From: a virus
DNA length: 20,153 bases
IMG/VR virus record: IMGVR_UViG_3300044302_002875
Coordinates: 1-20,153 of that record
Strand: one strand, 5' to 3'
Of this stretch, positions 1-6,160 are shown in pieces. Every line of letters begins with the position of its first letter. Position 1 is the first letter of the stretch. A program made the translations under genes and the position numbers. The notes under the pieces are model-generated. The model had not been told where the DNA came from and searched no databases. It saw only the letters and a list, made by a program, of their open reading frames with translations.

Positions 1-1428
1 GAGTACGAAGACGCCAGAGGTCTCCCGGTCATAACAAAAGACGGAGTAACGGTCGCAGAATCAGTAGTCTTATTTGACCCGGTTGAAAATATGGGAGCGA
101 CTTTAATTAAAGAAGCTGCTAAAAATACAGTGAGAGAAGCGGGTGACGGTACTACTACGGCTACTGTTCTCGCTGAATCTCTTTTAAAAGAAGTAAATAG
201 TAGCGATGCTACTACAAGAGAAATTAAAGACGGGATAAAAACCGGTCTTAAAAAGGTAAATGATTACCTAGATAAGATTTCTGTCAAGATCGAGGGCGAT
301 ATGCTGGAATCTGTTAGCTCAATAAGTTGCAACAATGATGCAGAGCTAGGAAAGATTATAGCAGAAGCTTATACTAAAGTAGGTAAAGATGGTGTGGTGC
401 TCATGGAAGAGTCTCCAACTGAAGAGACATACGTCGAAGTAGTTGACGGCGTGCAGATCGACTCAGGACTCACATCTCCACATTTTGTTACTGATAAGGA
501 CAAGCAAATATGTGAGCTTGATAACCCGTTAGTATTAATAGTATCTTCAGAAATACCTAACATAAGAAGAATACAAACTGTATTAGAGCATGTTATAAAA
601 ACTAAACGATCACTTTTAATCGTTGCTCCAGTAGAACAGCAAGTTAAAGCTGCTCTTCTTATGAATAAGGTGAAAGGTAATATAAAAGTTAATATAGTTG
701 ACTTACCAGGTTTTGGACCAACAAAGGAAGATACTGTGGCTGACCTAGCGTTCCTTGTTGGTGCTAAAGTAATTAATGAGCAGTTAGGTGATGATCTTGA
801 TTTGATAGATATAGATTGTTTAGGTGAAGCTCATACAGCAATAACTGATGATAAAAATACCGTGTTAACTATAGATACTCCAGAAAACGAAATGGAGGAG
901 AGAATTGAGAATATTAAGAAAACTATAGATAAGTGGGAGAAAAACCCGTTTATACAGAAAAAACATAGAGAAAGATTGGCTATGCTATCAGGAAGTGTTG
1001 GAATGGTAAAAGTAGGTGCTGATTCCAAAGTTGAAATGAAAGAGAAAAAAGATAGGGTAGAAGACGCGATATATGCGACAAAAGCAGCCTTAAAAGAAGG
1101 TATTGTTCCAGGCGGTGGAATAGCGCTATTAAACGCTTCACAAAAAATCACCGCTAAAGCGGTAGGTGAAGAGATACTTCTTAAAGCTATCCAAGCTCCT
1201 TGTAAGACTATACTTGAAAACGCTGGGCTAAAACAAGATATCGATTTTAATGAAGGTACTGGTATTAATGTAATAACTGGTAAACCTGTTAATATGATAG
1301 CCAGCGGAATTATAGATCCTGTACTTGTAACTAAGTCAGCACTTAAAAACGCAGTAAGTGTAGTATCAACGATTATATCTGCAGATTGTGTAATTTCAAA
1401 TATGAGAATGAATGAGAAAAATATATAG
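1..1428 (+). CDS. groEL: GroEL-type chaperonin (60 kDa family), 5' partial
   Basis: Phage-encoded group I chaperonin subunit, expected to form an ATP-driven folding cage in the host cytoplasm. The reading frame is open from base 1, so the gene starts upstream; alignment by eye to E. coli GroEL puts the first visible residue near position 39. Visible signatures are ITKDGV, ENMGA, the ATPase motif GDGTTTATVLA, the apical PGFG, VEMKEKKDRVEDA (carrying the hydrolysis aspartate equivalent to Asp398) and PGGGIALL. All three domains are therefore present and apparently intact over 475 codons. Oddities: the protein ends soon after the equatorial strand, without a GGM-repeat tail, and the apical GYLSPYF of E. 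coli reads GLTSPHF here. The first ~60 bases are about 53% GC, richer than the rest. The end overlaps the next gene by 17 bases. The family call is very secure; phage rather than bacterial origin is inferred from the downstream virion genes. Confidence 0.96.
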   Translation, partial: EYEDARGLPVITKDGVTVAESVVLFDPVENMGATLIKEAAKNTVREAGDGTTTATVLAESLLKEVNSSDATTREIKDGIKTGLKKVNDYLDKISVKIEGDMLESVSSISCNNDAELGKIIAEAYTKVGKDGVVLMEESPTEETYVEVVDGVQIDSGLTSPHFVTDKDKQICELDNPLVLIVSSEIPNIRRIQTVLEHVIKTKRSLLIVAPVEQQVKAALLMNKVKGNIKVNIVDLPGFGPTKEDTVADLAFLVGAKVINEQLGDDLDLIDIDCLGEAHTAITDDKNTVLTIDTPENEMEERIENIKKTIDKWEKNPFIQKKHRERLAMLSGSVGMVKVGADSKVEMKEKKDRVEDAIYATKAALKEGIVPGGGIALLNASQKITAKAVGEEILLKAIQAPCKTILENAGLKQDIDFNEGTGINVITGKPVNMIASGIIDPVLVTKSALKNAVSVVSTIISADCVISNMRMNEKNI

Positions 1429-1837
1429 AAATTTCATAACAAAAGAAGACGCTGATATTCTTAAAGATTTAGAAAACGCTAGGTTATTAAAAACTGAAAA
1501 TAGTGTCGTTAAAAAAATAATAAACAAGTTAAATGAAGATTTTAACTTTACAATAAAAGAAAAATCGTATTCTTATATAGAAAGATATCCACGCGGACAC
1601 GGTTGGCATATAGATATTGGTAACGAAGGGCACATGCGGTGGTGCGAAGTAGGGGCATCTATACTATTAGAGAGTCCAAAATCAGGTGGAGATACTTACT
1701 ATGGTGATGATATTAATGGAACTAATAAAATTAAGTCAGATAGAAAACTATATGATTTAATAGCACATACATCAGATGAGTATCACATGGTTGAGCCTCA
1801 CGAAGGAACTAGAACTGTATTTTTACTATTTATTTAA
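1412..1837 (+). CDS. 2-oxoglutarate/Fe(II)-dependent oxygenase (prolyl 4-hydroxylase-like)
   Basis: A 141-aa protein with the signature of the double-stranded beta-helix dioxygenases that couple 2-oxoglutarate decarboxylation to substrate hydroxylation. The iron-binding triad is visible: H66-x-D68 in GWHIDIG, and a distal H125 in HMVEPHEGTR, where R134 would bind the 2-oxoglutarate carboxylate. This matches the H-x-V-x-P-x(2)-G-x-R pattern of the prolyl-hydroxylase branch. SGGDTYY (91-97) is the usual strand before the distal motif. The N-terminal ~55 residues are charged and helical. The start overlaps groEL by 17 bases and the stop is 6 bases before the groES-like gene, so all three are probably translated from one message. 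The substrate is unknown; phage and marine 2OG oxygenases modify proteins or nucleic acids. Fold and cofactors are confident, the target is not. Confidence 0.85.
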   Translation: MRKIYRNFITKEDADILKDLENARLLKTENSVVKKIINKLNEDFNFTIKEKSYSYIERYPRGHGWHIDIGNEGHMRWCEVGASILLESPKSGGDTYYGDDINGTNKIKSDRKLYDLIAHTSDEYHMVEPHEGTRTVFLLFI

Positions 1838-1843
1838 TTTAAT

Positions 1844-2101
1844 ATGAAAGCAATAAATCACTACATAATAGTAGATAAAATAAAAACAGGACCTAAAAAA
1901 GTTGCTGGTCTTATAATGACAGACGACACTGATGTTGACAATAGGTATTTAAAAGCAAAAATAATATCGTGTGGTAATTTAGTTGAAGGGCTAAAAGATG
2001 GAGATACGATATACTACGATAAACATGCTGGACACGACATATCATGGAAAGACACTCTTTATAGAGTTATTCGTGATGGTGACATTGTCCTAGTAGATTA
2101 A
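1844..2101 (+). CDS. groES: GroES-like co-chaperonin
   Basis: An 85-aa protein fitting the GroES/Cpn10 pattern: an opening strand NHYIIVDKI, a mobile-loop region around residues 15-30 with the hydrophobic tripeptide LIM (23-25) where bacterial GroES has IVL, a central strand KAKIISCGN, then GLKDGDTIYYDKHAG (the usual x-V-K-V-G-D-x-V-x-F turn) and a closing strand YRVIRDGDIVLVD. It is slightly shorter than E. coli GroES (97 aa). It would cap the GroEL cage encoded just upstream, with which it is probably co-transcribed. It could alternatively work with the host GroEL, as T4 gp31 does. No Shine-Dalgarno is visible; the start ATG follows an A/T stretch. The symbol is used for the family; identity to host GroES looks low. 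Confidence 0.85.
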   Translation: MKAINHYIIVDKIKTGPKKVAGLIMTDDTDVDNRYLKAKIISCGNLVEGLKDGDTIYYDKHAGHDISWKDTLYRVIRDGDIVLVD

Positions 2102-2137
2102 ACCTAAACTACAAACCTTAAACCTTAAACTTAAAAC
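2100..2137 (+). repeat. Degenerate 7-nt tandem repeat (AAACCTT-like) in leader
   Basis: Starting in the stop codon of the groES-like gene, the sequence reads as consecutive units AAACCT, AAACTAC, AAACCTT, AAACCTT, AAACTT, AAAAC. The two central units (2113-2126) are identical. Function is unknown; it lies in a 71-base gap before the first structural gene. Confidence 0.6.
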
Positions 2138-2172
2138 AACAAACAAATTATTAATTAATCAAAAAAATAAAA
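2102..2172 (+). promoter_or_regulatory. G-free leader before the first structural gene
   Basis: The 71 bases between the groES-like stop and the next ATG contain no G on the + strand. The RNA should therefore be largely unstructured, and it carries no Shine-Dalgarno. A/T-rich, SD-less leaders are normal in Bacteroidota. I see no flavobacterial TAnnTTTG promoter element here (none is possible without G), so this is probably an mRNA leader rather than a host-type promoter. A phage-specific promoter cannot be excluded. Confidence 0.5.
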
Positions 2173-2532
2173 ATGGAACAAGAAACTTATTTGTATTTTG
2201 GAGAAGCTACGCTAGGAGTGGGTGCTACGGCAGCTTGCTACCCAGTATCTAATTTTATTAGTGCTGGTCCTTCGGCTGCTGGTAAAATAAAACTAATGTT
2301 CAAAGCGCAAAATGGTACAGCTGTTGACGACGTGGTAGAACTTACATTTACAACAGACCATGCTCATCGAAATGCTTTAGAAGCTATAACTAGAGTTATG
2401 GCTCGTCCAAATGGCGCTAATAGAAGCAATATAATAACAGTATTCGATGGTGTAACAAGTACTGGTTTAGATATAGCACCTTTTAATGGGACAGCACAGT
2501 CTTTTAGTGCTGTAGATCTTACAATAGCATAA
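2173..2532 (+). CDS. Small beta-rich probable virion protein, paralog 1
   Basis: A 119-aa protein rich in Ala, Thr, Gly and Asn, with no Cys-rich, membrane or enzyme motif. Residues 38-75 (KIKLMFKAQNGTAVDDVVEL, then a short helix NALEAITRVM) match an equivalent stretch in the next two genes: a K-x-x-L-x-F-x(3)-G-T/A-x-x-D-x-V-x-L-T pattern followed by an amphipathic helix. It also begins with YLYFG, echoed by YVYFG in the third gene. The three probably share a fold and descend by duplication. Composition and position beside head genes suggest a capsid decoration or other abundant virion protein, but I recognise no named family. It is the first gene after a G-free leader and starts at aaaaATGG. 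Confidence 0.7.
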   Translation: MEQETYLYFGEATLGVGATAACYPVSNFISAGPSAAGKIKLMFKAQNGTAVDDVVELTFTTDHAHRNALEAITRVMARPNGANRSNIITVFDGVTSTGLDIAPFNGTAQSFSAVDLTIA

Positions 2533-2559
2533 TCACTAACTTTAAAAAAATAAAAACAA

Positions 2560-2925
2560 ATGGCAAAAAATTATATATGGAGTGCTAATGGTGATGATAC
2601 CTTAGATGCTTTGGGCGATGCAATATTATTTCCCGCAACGTCAATTTTAAGAATAGACCCTACAAGTGCTACAACTACAACTATTAGTATTGCAGCCGCT
2701 GATGGTACAGCTGATTCAGATACAATAGTAATAACACACGCATCTGGACTTAACAAAAAAGTTATGAACGCTGTTGTTAAATTAGCTCAAGGGGCAAGAA
2801 TAAAAAACGGAATGTCAGTAATGAACGATTATTATCTTGAAGATGCTGGTGGTTTAGAAACATTCCCAATTAATGAACTAGATGGAGATATTGCTGTTAC
2901 TAATGTACAGTATACTGCGTCATAA
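2560..2925 (+). CDS. Small beta-rich probable virion protein, paralog 2
   Basis: A 121-aa protein of Thr/Ala/Asp-rich, beta-type composition. Residues 39-77 (TTTISIAAADGTADSDTIVI, then THASGLNKKVMNAVVKLAQG) align with the shared motif of the preceding and following genes: hydrophobic strand, D/N-G-T-A-D turn, strand ending in I-T-H, then the helix. The start follows a 27-base G-free spacer. The cluster arrangement suggests three related proteins used in one structure, such as decoration subunits of different sites or sizes. No catalytic or membrane features are visible. Function is inferred from composition and neighbours only. Confidence 0.7.
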   Translation: MAKNYIWSANGDDTLDALGDAILFPATSILRIDPTSATTTTISIAAADGTADSDTIVITHASGLNKKVMNAVVKLAQGARIKNGMSVMNDYYLEDAGGLETFPINELDGDIAVTNVQYTAS

Positions 2926-2938
2926 TAAATAAGAGAAA

Positions 2939-3796
2939 ATGGATAATTATGTATATTTTGGTAAGAGATCACATTTCTCTCACCTCGCAAACACTGGTGG
3001 TGCTTTGCAACAATCAGATACTTTAACAGCAGCTAATTTTGGTATAGTTCCAGCAGATTTTACAGCAGGTACATCTACTGACGCTGCTAGAGGTATTGAA
3101 GTATTAATTCACACTGGTGAGGCTAACGGTAGTACAAGAGGTACAGCTGTATCAGCATTATTAGATGTAGCAAAAGGGACGGCTTTTGCTTCTCCTATAG
3201 CAACAACAGTTATTGGTGATGTATCAAGAATGATATGGGACGCTACTGGTATTTCTTCTGGAGTTATAACTGTAGCGAATTTTGGTGCTGATGGCACTAA
3301 TGGCTATTTAATAGATGCTACTGACCAGTGGGTTATTAGAGAGTTAATAAGTGGCACACATGGTAGTAGTGCCGCTAGCTTTGGTGGTGTTGCAGCTGCT
3401 AGTACAAACGCGGCTTTATACGCGACTCCAGCTATTCAACAAACAGGAATGTTTAATATGAGCAACTTCTTAGGGGCTGATCCTGTTGATACTTCTACTG
3501 CTGCTACAATTGGTGTAGATATAGATTACGATAATGGCGGAACTTACGAAGTAGAAAAAACAAAACTTTCGTTTAAAGGTGGTGATGGTGGTGCTACTGT
3601 AGATTATGTTGTATTAACTCATGCTGCTAATAAATTTAAAGATATTTGTGCAGCAATGGAATCTTTAAGAAATGGTAGTTATGCTAAAAAAGCAGGTGGA
3701 GCATATATATTTACTAATTTAATGAGTGGAGAAAAAACATTTTGGGATAATGAATTCGGAATTGTTGGAGCCCATATGGTTAATACTACTCTATAA
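2939..3796 (+). CDS. Larger probable virion protein, paralog 3 with N-terminal extension
   Basis: A 285-aa protein whose C-terminal third (207-245: KTKLSFKGGDGGATVDYVVL, then THAANKFKDICAAMESLRNG) carries the motif of the two preceding small genes. About 200 residues of Gly/Ala/Thr/Ser-rich sequence precede it, beginning MDNYVYFG like the YLYFG of paralog 1. It appears to be the same domain fused to an extra beta-rich region, as seen in phage decoration or fibre-like proteins. The stop TAA (3794-3796) is followed without a gap by a TTG in the same frame that opens the next gene. Structural role inferred; exact function unknown. Confidence 0.7.
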   Translation: MDNYVYFGKRSHFSHLANTGGALQQSDTLTAANFGIVPADFTAGTSTDAARGIEVLIHTGEANGSTRGTAVSALLDVAKGTAFASPIATTVIGDVSRMIWDATGISSGVITVANFGADGTNGYLIDATDQWVIRELISGTHGSSAASFGGVAAASTNAALYATPAIQQTGMFNMSNFLGADPVDTSTAATIGVDIDYDNGGTYEVEKTKLSFKGGDGGATVDYVVLTHAANKFKDICAAMESLRNGSYAKKAGGAYIFTNLMSGEKTFWDNEFGIVGAHMVNTTL

Positions 3797-4237
3797 TTGA
3801 GATTAACCGCGCAAGATTTGCGTGAATTAAATATCCTTAAGTATTACAGGCTCACTAGAAAGTGGGTCTGTAAAACTTACGGGTTAAAAGACGCAGACTT
3901 AGAATTATTAATTTATTTAGATTGTAAAGGAAGATTTACACGAAAAGATTTCATGGACGGAGTTTATACATATTCATGGGATAAAGCAAGATGGGAGAGA
4001 TTAAGAAGTGAGGGTTGGATAGATGTATGGAGACATAGAAATAGAACTACTATAATGTACTCTGTGTTTAAGACCTCATGGAAATGCTCTCAAATGATAA
4101 GTAGGATATATAGAATCTTATTAGGAGAAGAAGATTTACCTACATCAGAAAGAAATATATTTTATAAGAATAAATCATATACAGACAAAGTTTATAATAA
4201 AGCTATAGATGATATGATTAAAGATAAAGACAGATAA
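3797..4237 (+). CDS. Winged-helix-like conserved phage protein, TTG start
   Basis: A 146-aa basic protein. ADLELLIYLDCKGRFTRKDF (33-52), followed by a helix with KARWERLRSEGW (63-74) and a wing-like IDVWRHRNRTTIMYSV (75-90), resembles the MarR/winged-helix layout: helix, turn, recognition helix, beta wing. The C-terminal part (GEEDLPTSERN..FYKNKSYTD) is of a kind that recurs in phage proteins. I chose TTG at 3797 because the first in-frame ATG (3953) would remove the conserved-looking N-terminus and because TAA-TTG abut, allowing termination-reinitiation. The upstream gene is in the same frame, so readthrough would fuse the two. Possible roles are a late-gene regulator or a virion-associated DNA-binding protein. 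The fold call is by eye and moderate. Confidence 0.65.
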   Translation: MRLTAQDLRELNILKYYRLTRKWVCKTYGLKDADLELLIYLDCKGRFTRKDFMDGVYTYSWDKARWERLRSEGWIDVWRHRNRTTIMYSVFKTSWKCSQMISRIYRILLGEEDLPTSERNIFYKNKSYTDKVYNKAIDDMIKDKDR

Positions 4238-4238
4238 T

Positions 4239-4454
4239 ATGCCAGGAAAACATAAAAGTGTTTTTAAAATGAAATACCAAGGAAATCACAGTGCTTTCCC
4301 TTTTAAAGATACAAAAAAAGAAGATAAGTTTAATGTTGATGATCTAGTTGATTACGACTTTGAAGACGTTCCTGTTGATGAAGAAAATATTGCTATTCAT
4401 TTTGAAGAAGGTAGTATTCCTGAGCAAAGGGAATTGCGAAAAAAAAATAAATAA
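4239..4454 (+). CDS. Small hypothetical protein
   Basis: A 71-aa protein of unknown function: basic N-terminus (MPGKHKSVFKMKYQ), then an acidic middle (DDLVDYDFEDVPVDEE) and a Lys-rich tail. It has no membrane segment and is probably mostly disordered. It begins one base after the preceding stop, and its last base is the A of the next ATG (TAATG), so translation is likely coupled on both sides. Such small charged proteins in head modules may be minor virion components or adaptors, but nothing in the sequence decides this. Confidence 0.7.
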   Translation: MPGKHKSVFKMKYQGNHSAFPFKDTKKEDKFNVDDLVDYDFEDVPVDEENIAIHFEEGSIPEQRELRKKNK

Positions 4455-4885
4455 TGGGATTTAAACTAGGGACTAATAGAGGATTAGAAGCTACCGGTGG
4501 TGAAATCAAAACAAAAATGCGTTTTGGTAAACAATCCGGTGAAGAAGGATCTGTACCTGGAACACCTGTTATTAGAGTACCATTAGAAGAAGGTGTTATG
4601 GGTGAAGCTAATATGGATGGTTCTATATATATTAATGAAAATTTAACTCCTGGTAGTCATGATTTTAACCAAACACTTAATCATGAAATGAGACACGCTA
4701 CTGATATAAAGATAGGTAAACTTGCTTATGATGATGATAGCGTAACATACAACGGTGAGGTTTTTGCAAGAGAAACTAGAAATGGTAAAGATATGATTAA
4801 AGTTGATGGGAAATGGAAAGAAGCTGGTGACACTGGTTTTCCATGGGAAGAAGATGCAAATAATGGAAATGATGAACATATTTAA
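4454..4885 (+). CDS. HExxH metallopeptidase-like protein
   Basis: A 143-aa protein with a zinc-peptidase-type motif H77-E78-M-R-H81 followed by A-T-D84, inside NQTLNHEMRHATD. This is preceded by a beta region with SIYINENLTPGSHDF. The Asp after HExxHA and the later GEVFARET (101-108) offer candidates for a third ligand; the C-terminus carries GFPWEEDAN. No signal peptide is visible. It sits just upstream of two holin-like membrane proteins, so it may be an accessory cell-wall or protein-degrading factor; a prohead or virion-associated protease is an alternative. Translation is coupled at both ends: TAATG at the start and a 17-base overlap with the next gene. The motif is clear; activity is unproven and the protein is small for a peptidase. 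Confidence 0.65.
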   Translation: MGFKLGTNRGLEATGGEIKTKMRFGKQSGEEGSVPGTPVIRVPLEEGVMGEANMDGSIYINENLTPGSHDFNQTLNHEMRHATDIKIGKLAYDDDSVTYNGEVFARETRNGKDMIKVDGKWKEAGDTGFPWEEDANNGNDEHI

Positions 4886-5084
4886 AGATAATAACGAGTG
4901 GAATGAAAAATCAATAATAGGGGCTGTAGCTTTTGTTATTATGTGTCTTGTTATGATATTGGATTTGTTAACAGGTTGGTTAGGAAGAGATTTAGCTATA
5001 AATGAATTTGTATATGATTCGTTTGTATTAGTAGTACTAGGATGTTTTGGTATTGCTGGATTAGAAAAATTCGCAAGAAAATAA
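4869..5084 (+). CDS. Two-TM holin-like membrane protein
   Basis: I place the start at the ATGATG at 4869 (MMNIFKDNNEW), not at the upstream ATG 4803, which would overlap the previous gene by 83 bases for a poor N-terminus. The 71-aa product has two hydrophobic segments, about 16-38 (SIIGAVAFVIMCLVMILDLL) and 47-65 (FVYDSFVLVVLGCFGIAGLE), joined by a short charged loop, with a Lys/Arg-rich end (EKFARK). This small, two-span layout is typical of phage holins and of small inner-membrane proteins. Its position between an HExxH protein and a 3TM-type holin-like gene supports a lysis role, but the sequence does not prove it. Confidence 0.65.
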   Translation: MMNIFKDNNEWNEKSIIGAVAFVIMCLVMILDLLTGWLGRDLAINEFVYDSFVLVVLGCFGIAGLEKFARK

Positions 5085-5093
5085 AATTAAACT

Positions 5094-5387
5094 ATGACTA
5101 TATTAACAAAAATACACGGAATACCTTTATATAGTAACGTAAAAGATGCTACGCAATGGGCTAAGACAAGAGGGTTAAGTAGTTACCATGTCCATCATTG
5201 GAAAAGACAAATAGGATATATGGGTGGTACTAATCACTCGCAAGCCCGCGCAGGCCATGAAAATTATATGAGCGCGGTTAACGCGCGTCGAACTACTACA
5301 ACGCGTCGAACCACCACAACGCGTCGAACTTCTACAACGCGAACAACGCCAACCCGAATAATAAGTAGTGGTGGTGGTGGATATTAA
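5094..5387 (+). CDS. Conserved small phage protein with Arg/Thr repeat tail
   Basis: A 97-aa protein in two parts. Residues 1-55 form a compact-looking domain (KIHGIPLYSNVKDATQWAKT, then GLSSYHVHHWKRQIGYMGG) with many His and aromatic residues; I have the impression of a recurring phage motif (HGIPLY...YH.H....GYMGG) but cannot name it. Residues 65-86 are a repeat RRTTTT-RRTTTT-RRTSTT-RTTPTR, followed by a Gly-rich end SSGGGGY. The tail is strongly basic and probably disordered, suited to binding DNA or an acidic surface, or to glycosylation on Thr. It lies between two membrane-protein genes. Function unknown. Confidence 0.65.
   Translation: MTILTKIHGIPLYSNVKDATQWAKTRGLSSYHVHHWKRQIGYMGGTNHSQARAGHENYMSAVNARRTTTTRRTTTTRRTSTTRTTPTRIISSGGGGY
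5284..5350 (+). repeat. 18-nt in-frame tandem repeat encoding RRTTTT
   Basis: Three full 18-nt units (5284-5301, 5302-5319, 5320-5337), each starting CGCGTCGAAC, plus a partial fourth. Units differ at few positions, mostly synonymous (ACT/ACC; one TCT changes Thr to Ser). The ACGCGTCG core is much richer in GC than the surroundings. Unit length keeps the frame. Confidence 0.85.
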
Positions 5388-5397
5388 AAATTAAATT

Positions 5398-5784
5398 ATG
5401 TTAGGAAACTTATTATCAGGTGGTGCTGCAGATCTTGTGAAAGGCGTAGGTGGAGTTATAGACGACTTGCATACCTCTGAAGAAGAGAAGTTAGCAGCCG
5501 AACAAAAAATAAAAGAAATTATTGCCAACTATGAAGTTGAGATGGAGAAAAACATCACAAGCAGATGGGAGGCAGACTTAAAATCAGACTCTTGGTTAAG
5601 TAAAAACGTTAGACCAATGGTTTTAATATTTTTAATAGTATGCACCATGCTATTAATATTTATAGATGCTGGTGCACTAAAATTTAACGTAAAAGATTCT
5701 TATATAGATCTTTTACAAATGGTATTAATAACTGTGATCGGCGCTTATTTTGGTGGTCGATCATTTGAAAAAGTAAAAAAATAA
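5398..5784 (+). CDS. 3TM-type holin-like protein (GTA holin family-like)
   Basis: A 128-aa membrane protein resembling the 'holin of 3 TM segments' family associated with phages and gene-transfer agents. Residues 1-24 are a weakly hydrophobic Gly-rich helix (LLSGGAADLVKGVGGVIDDL), 27-60 a charged helix, then the family-typical SWLSKNVRPMVL (65-76) entering a strong membrane segment (72-92), a short loop, and a second strong segment (104-120) ending in a basic tail (RSFEKVKK). It would accumulate in the inner membrane and permeabilise it at lysis. No endolysin is recognisable next to it. The family call rests on the W-L-x-x-N-x-R-P junction and topology. Confidence 0.72.
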   Translation: MLGNLLSGGAADLVKGVGGVIDDLHTSEEEKLAAEQKIKEIIANYEVEMEKNITSRWEADLKSDSWLSKNVRPMVLIFLIVCTMLLIFIDAGALKFNVKDSYIDLLQMVLITVIGAYFGGRSFEKVKK

Positions 5785-5788
5785 AATT

Positions 5789-6160
5789 ATGGCAATATCA
5801 CAAGATACAGCTTATGGCTTTGGTCAATTAGGATCAATGTACACTACTAATGGGCAAGCAGCGATTAGCCCACCAACAGGTAAGGTTTTTGTTGCTATCA
5901 CGATGCTAGCAGACACAGTGTTTGATTCTAGTGGAGGCTTAGTCGCTGACACCACAAATACAGCAATTGCGGGTTTAGAGTACGTGGGTACTGAAGTAGC
6001 TGCCCACAATCTTGCTGACGGTAGTGAAACTTCAATATCTGGTTCAGAAGGTTTAGTAGTAGATTCAGTTACGTTTCCAAAAGGAGTAACTATTTATGGT
6101 CGTTGGACTGAAATAGACATTTCTTCTGGAGGTGGGGTTATAGCTTATATAGGAGACTAA
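5789..6160 (+). CDS. Probable virion structural protein
   Basis: A 123-aa Gly/Thr/Val/Ser-rich protein predicted to be mostly beta strands. The pattern AYGFGQLGS near the start, PTGKVFVAITMLADTVF (30-46) and FPKGVTIYGRWTEIDISSGG (96-115) looks like the small structural proteins common in marine phage genomes, but I cannot name a family. No enzyme or membrane motifs are present. The start follows aaaatt, and the stop overlaps the next start as TAATG, so it is translationally coupled to the LamG-like gene. A surface or fibre-associated role is plausible. Confidence 0.65.
   Translation: MAISQDTAYGFGQLGSMYTTNGQAAISPPTGKVFVAITMLADTVFDSSGGLVADTTNTAIAGLEYVGTEVAAHNLADGSETSISGSEGLVVDSVTFPKGVTIYGRWTEIDISSGGGVIAYIGD

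Noticed and set aside
1-2101. A bacterial groESL operon contaminating the contig
   Set aside because: Gene order is groEL, oxygenase, groES (bacterial operons are groES first), residues are divergent, and start contexts and AT content continue smoothly into virion genes.
2100-2137. Telomere-like repeat (AAACCTT resembles plant-type CCCTAAA)
   Set aside because: Units are degenerate, few, internal to the operon and in a prokaryotic-virus context; a leader repeat is simpler.
4803-4868. Longer start for the two-TM protein
   Set aside because: Would overlap the HExxH gene by 83 bases and adds a poorly composed N-terminus; ATGATG at 4869 gives a typical holin-like start.
5284-5350. CRISPR-like or short tandem array
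   Set aside because: Units are contiguous without spacers and in frame with a coding tail.
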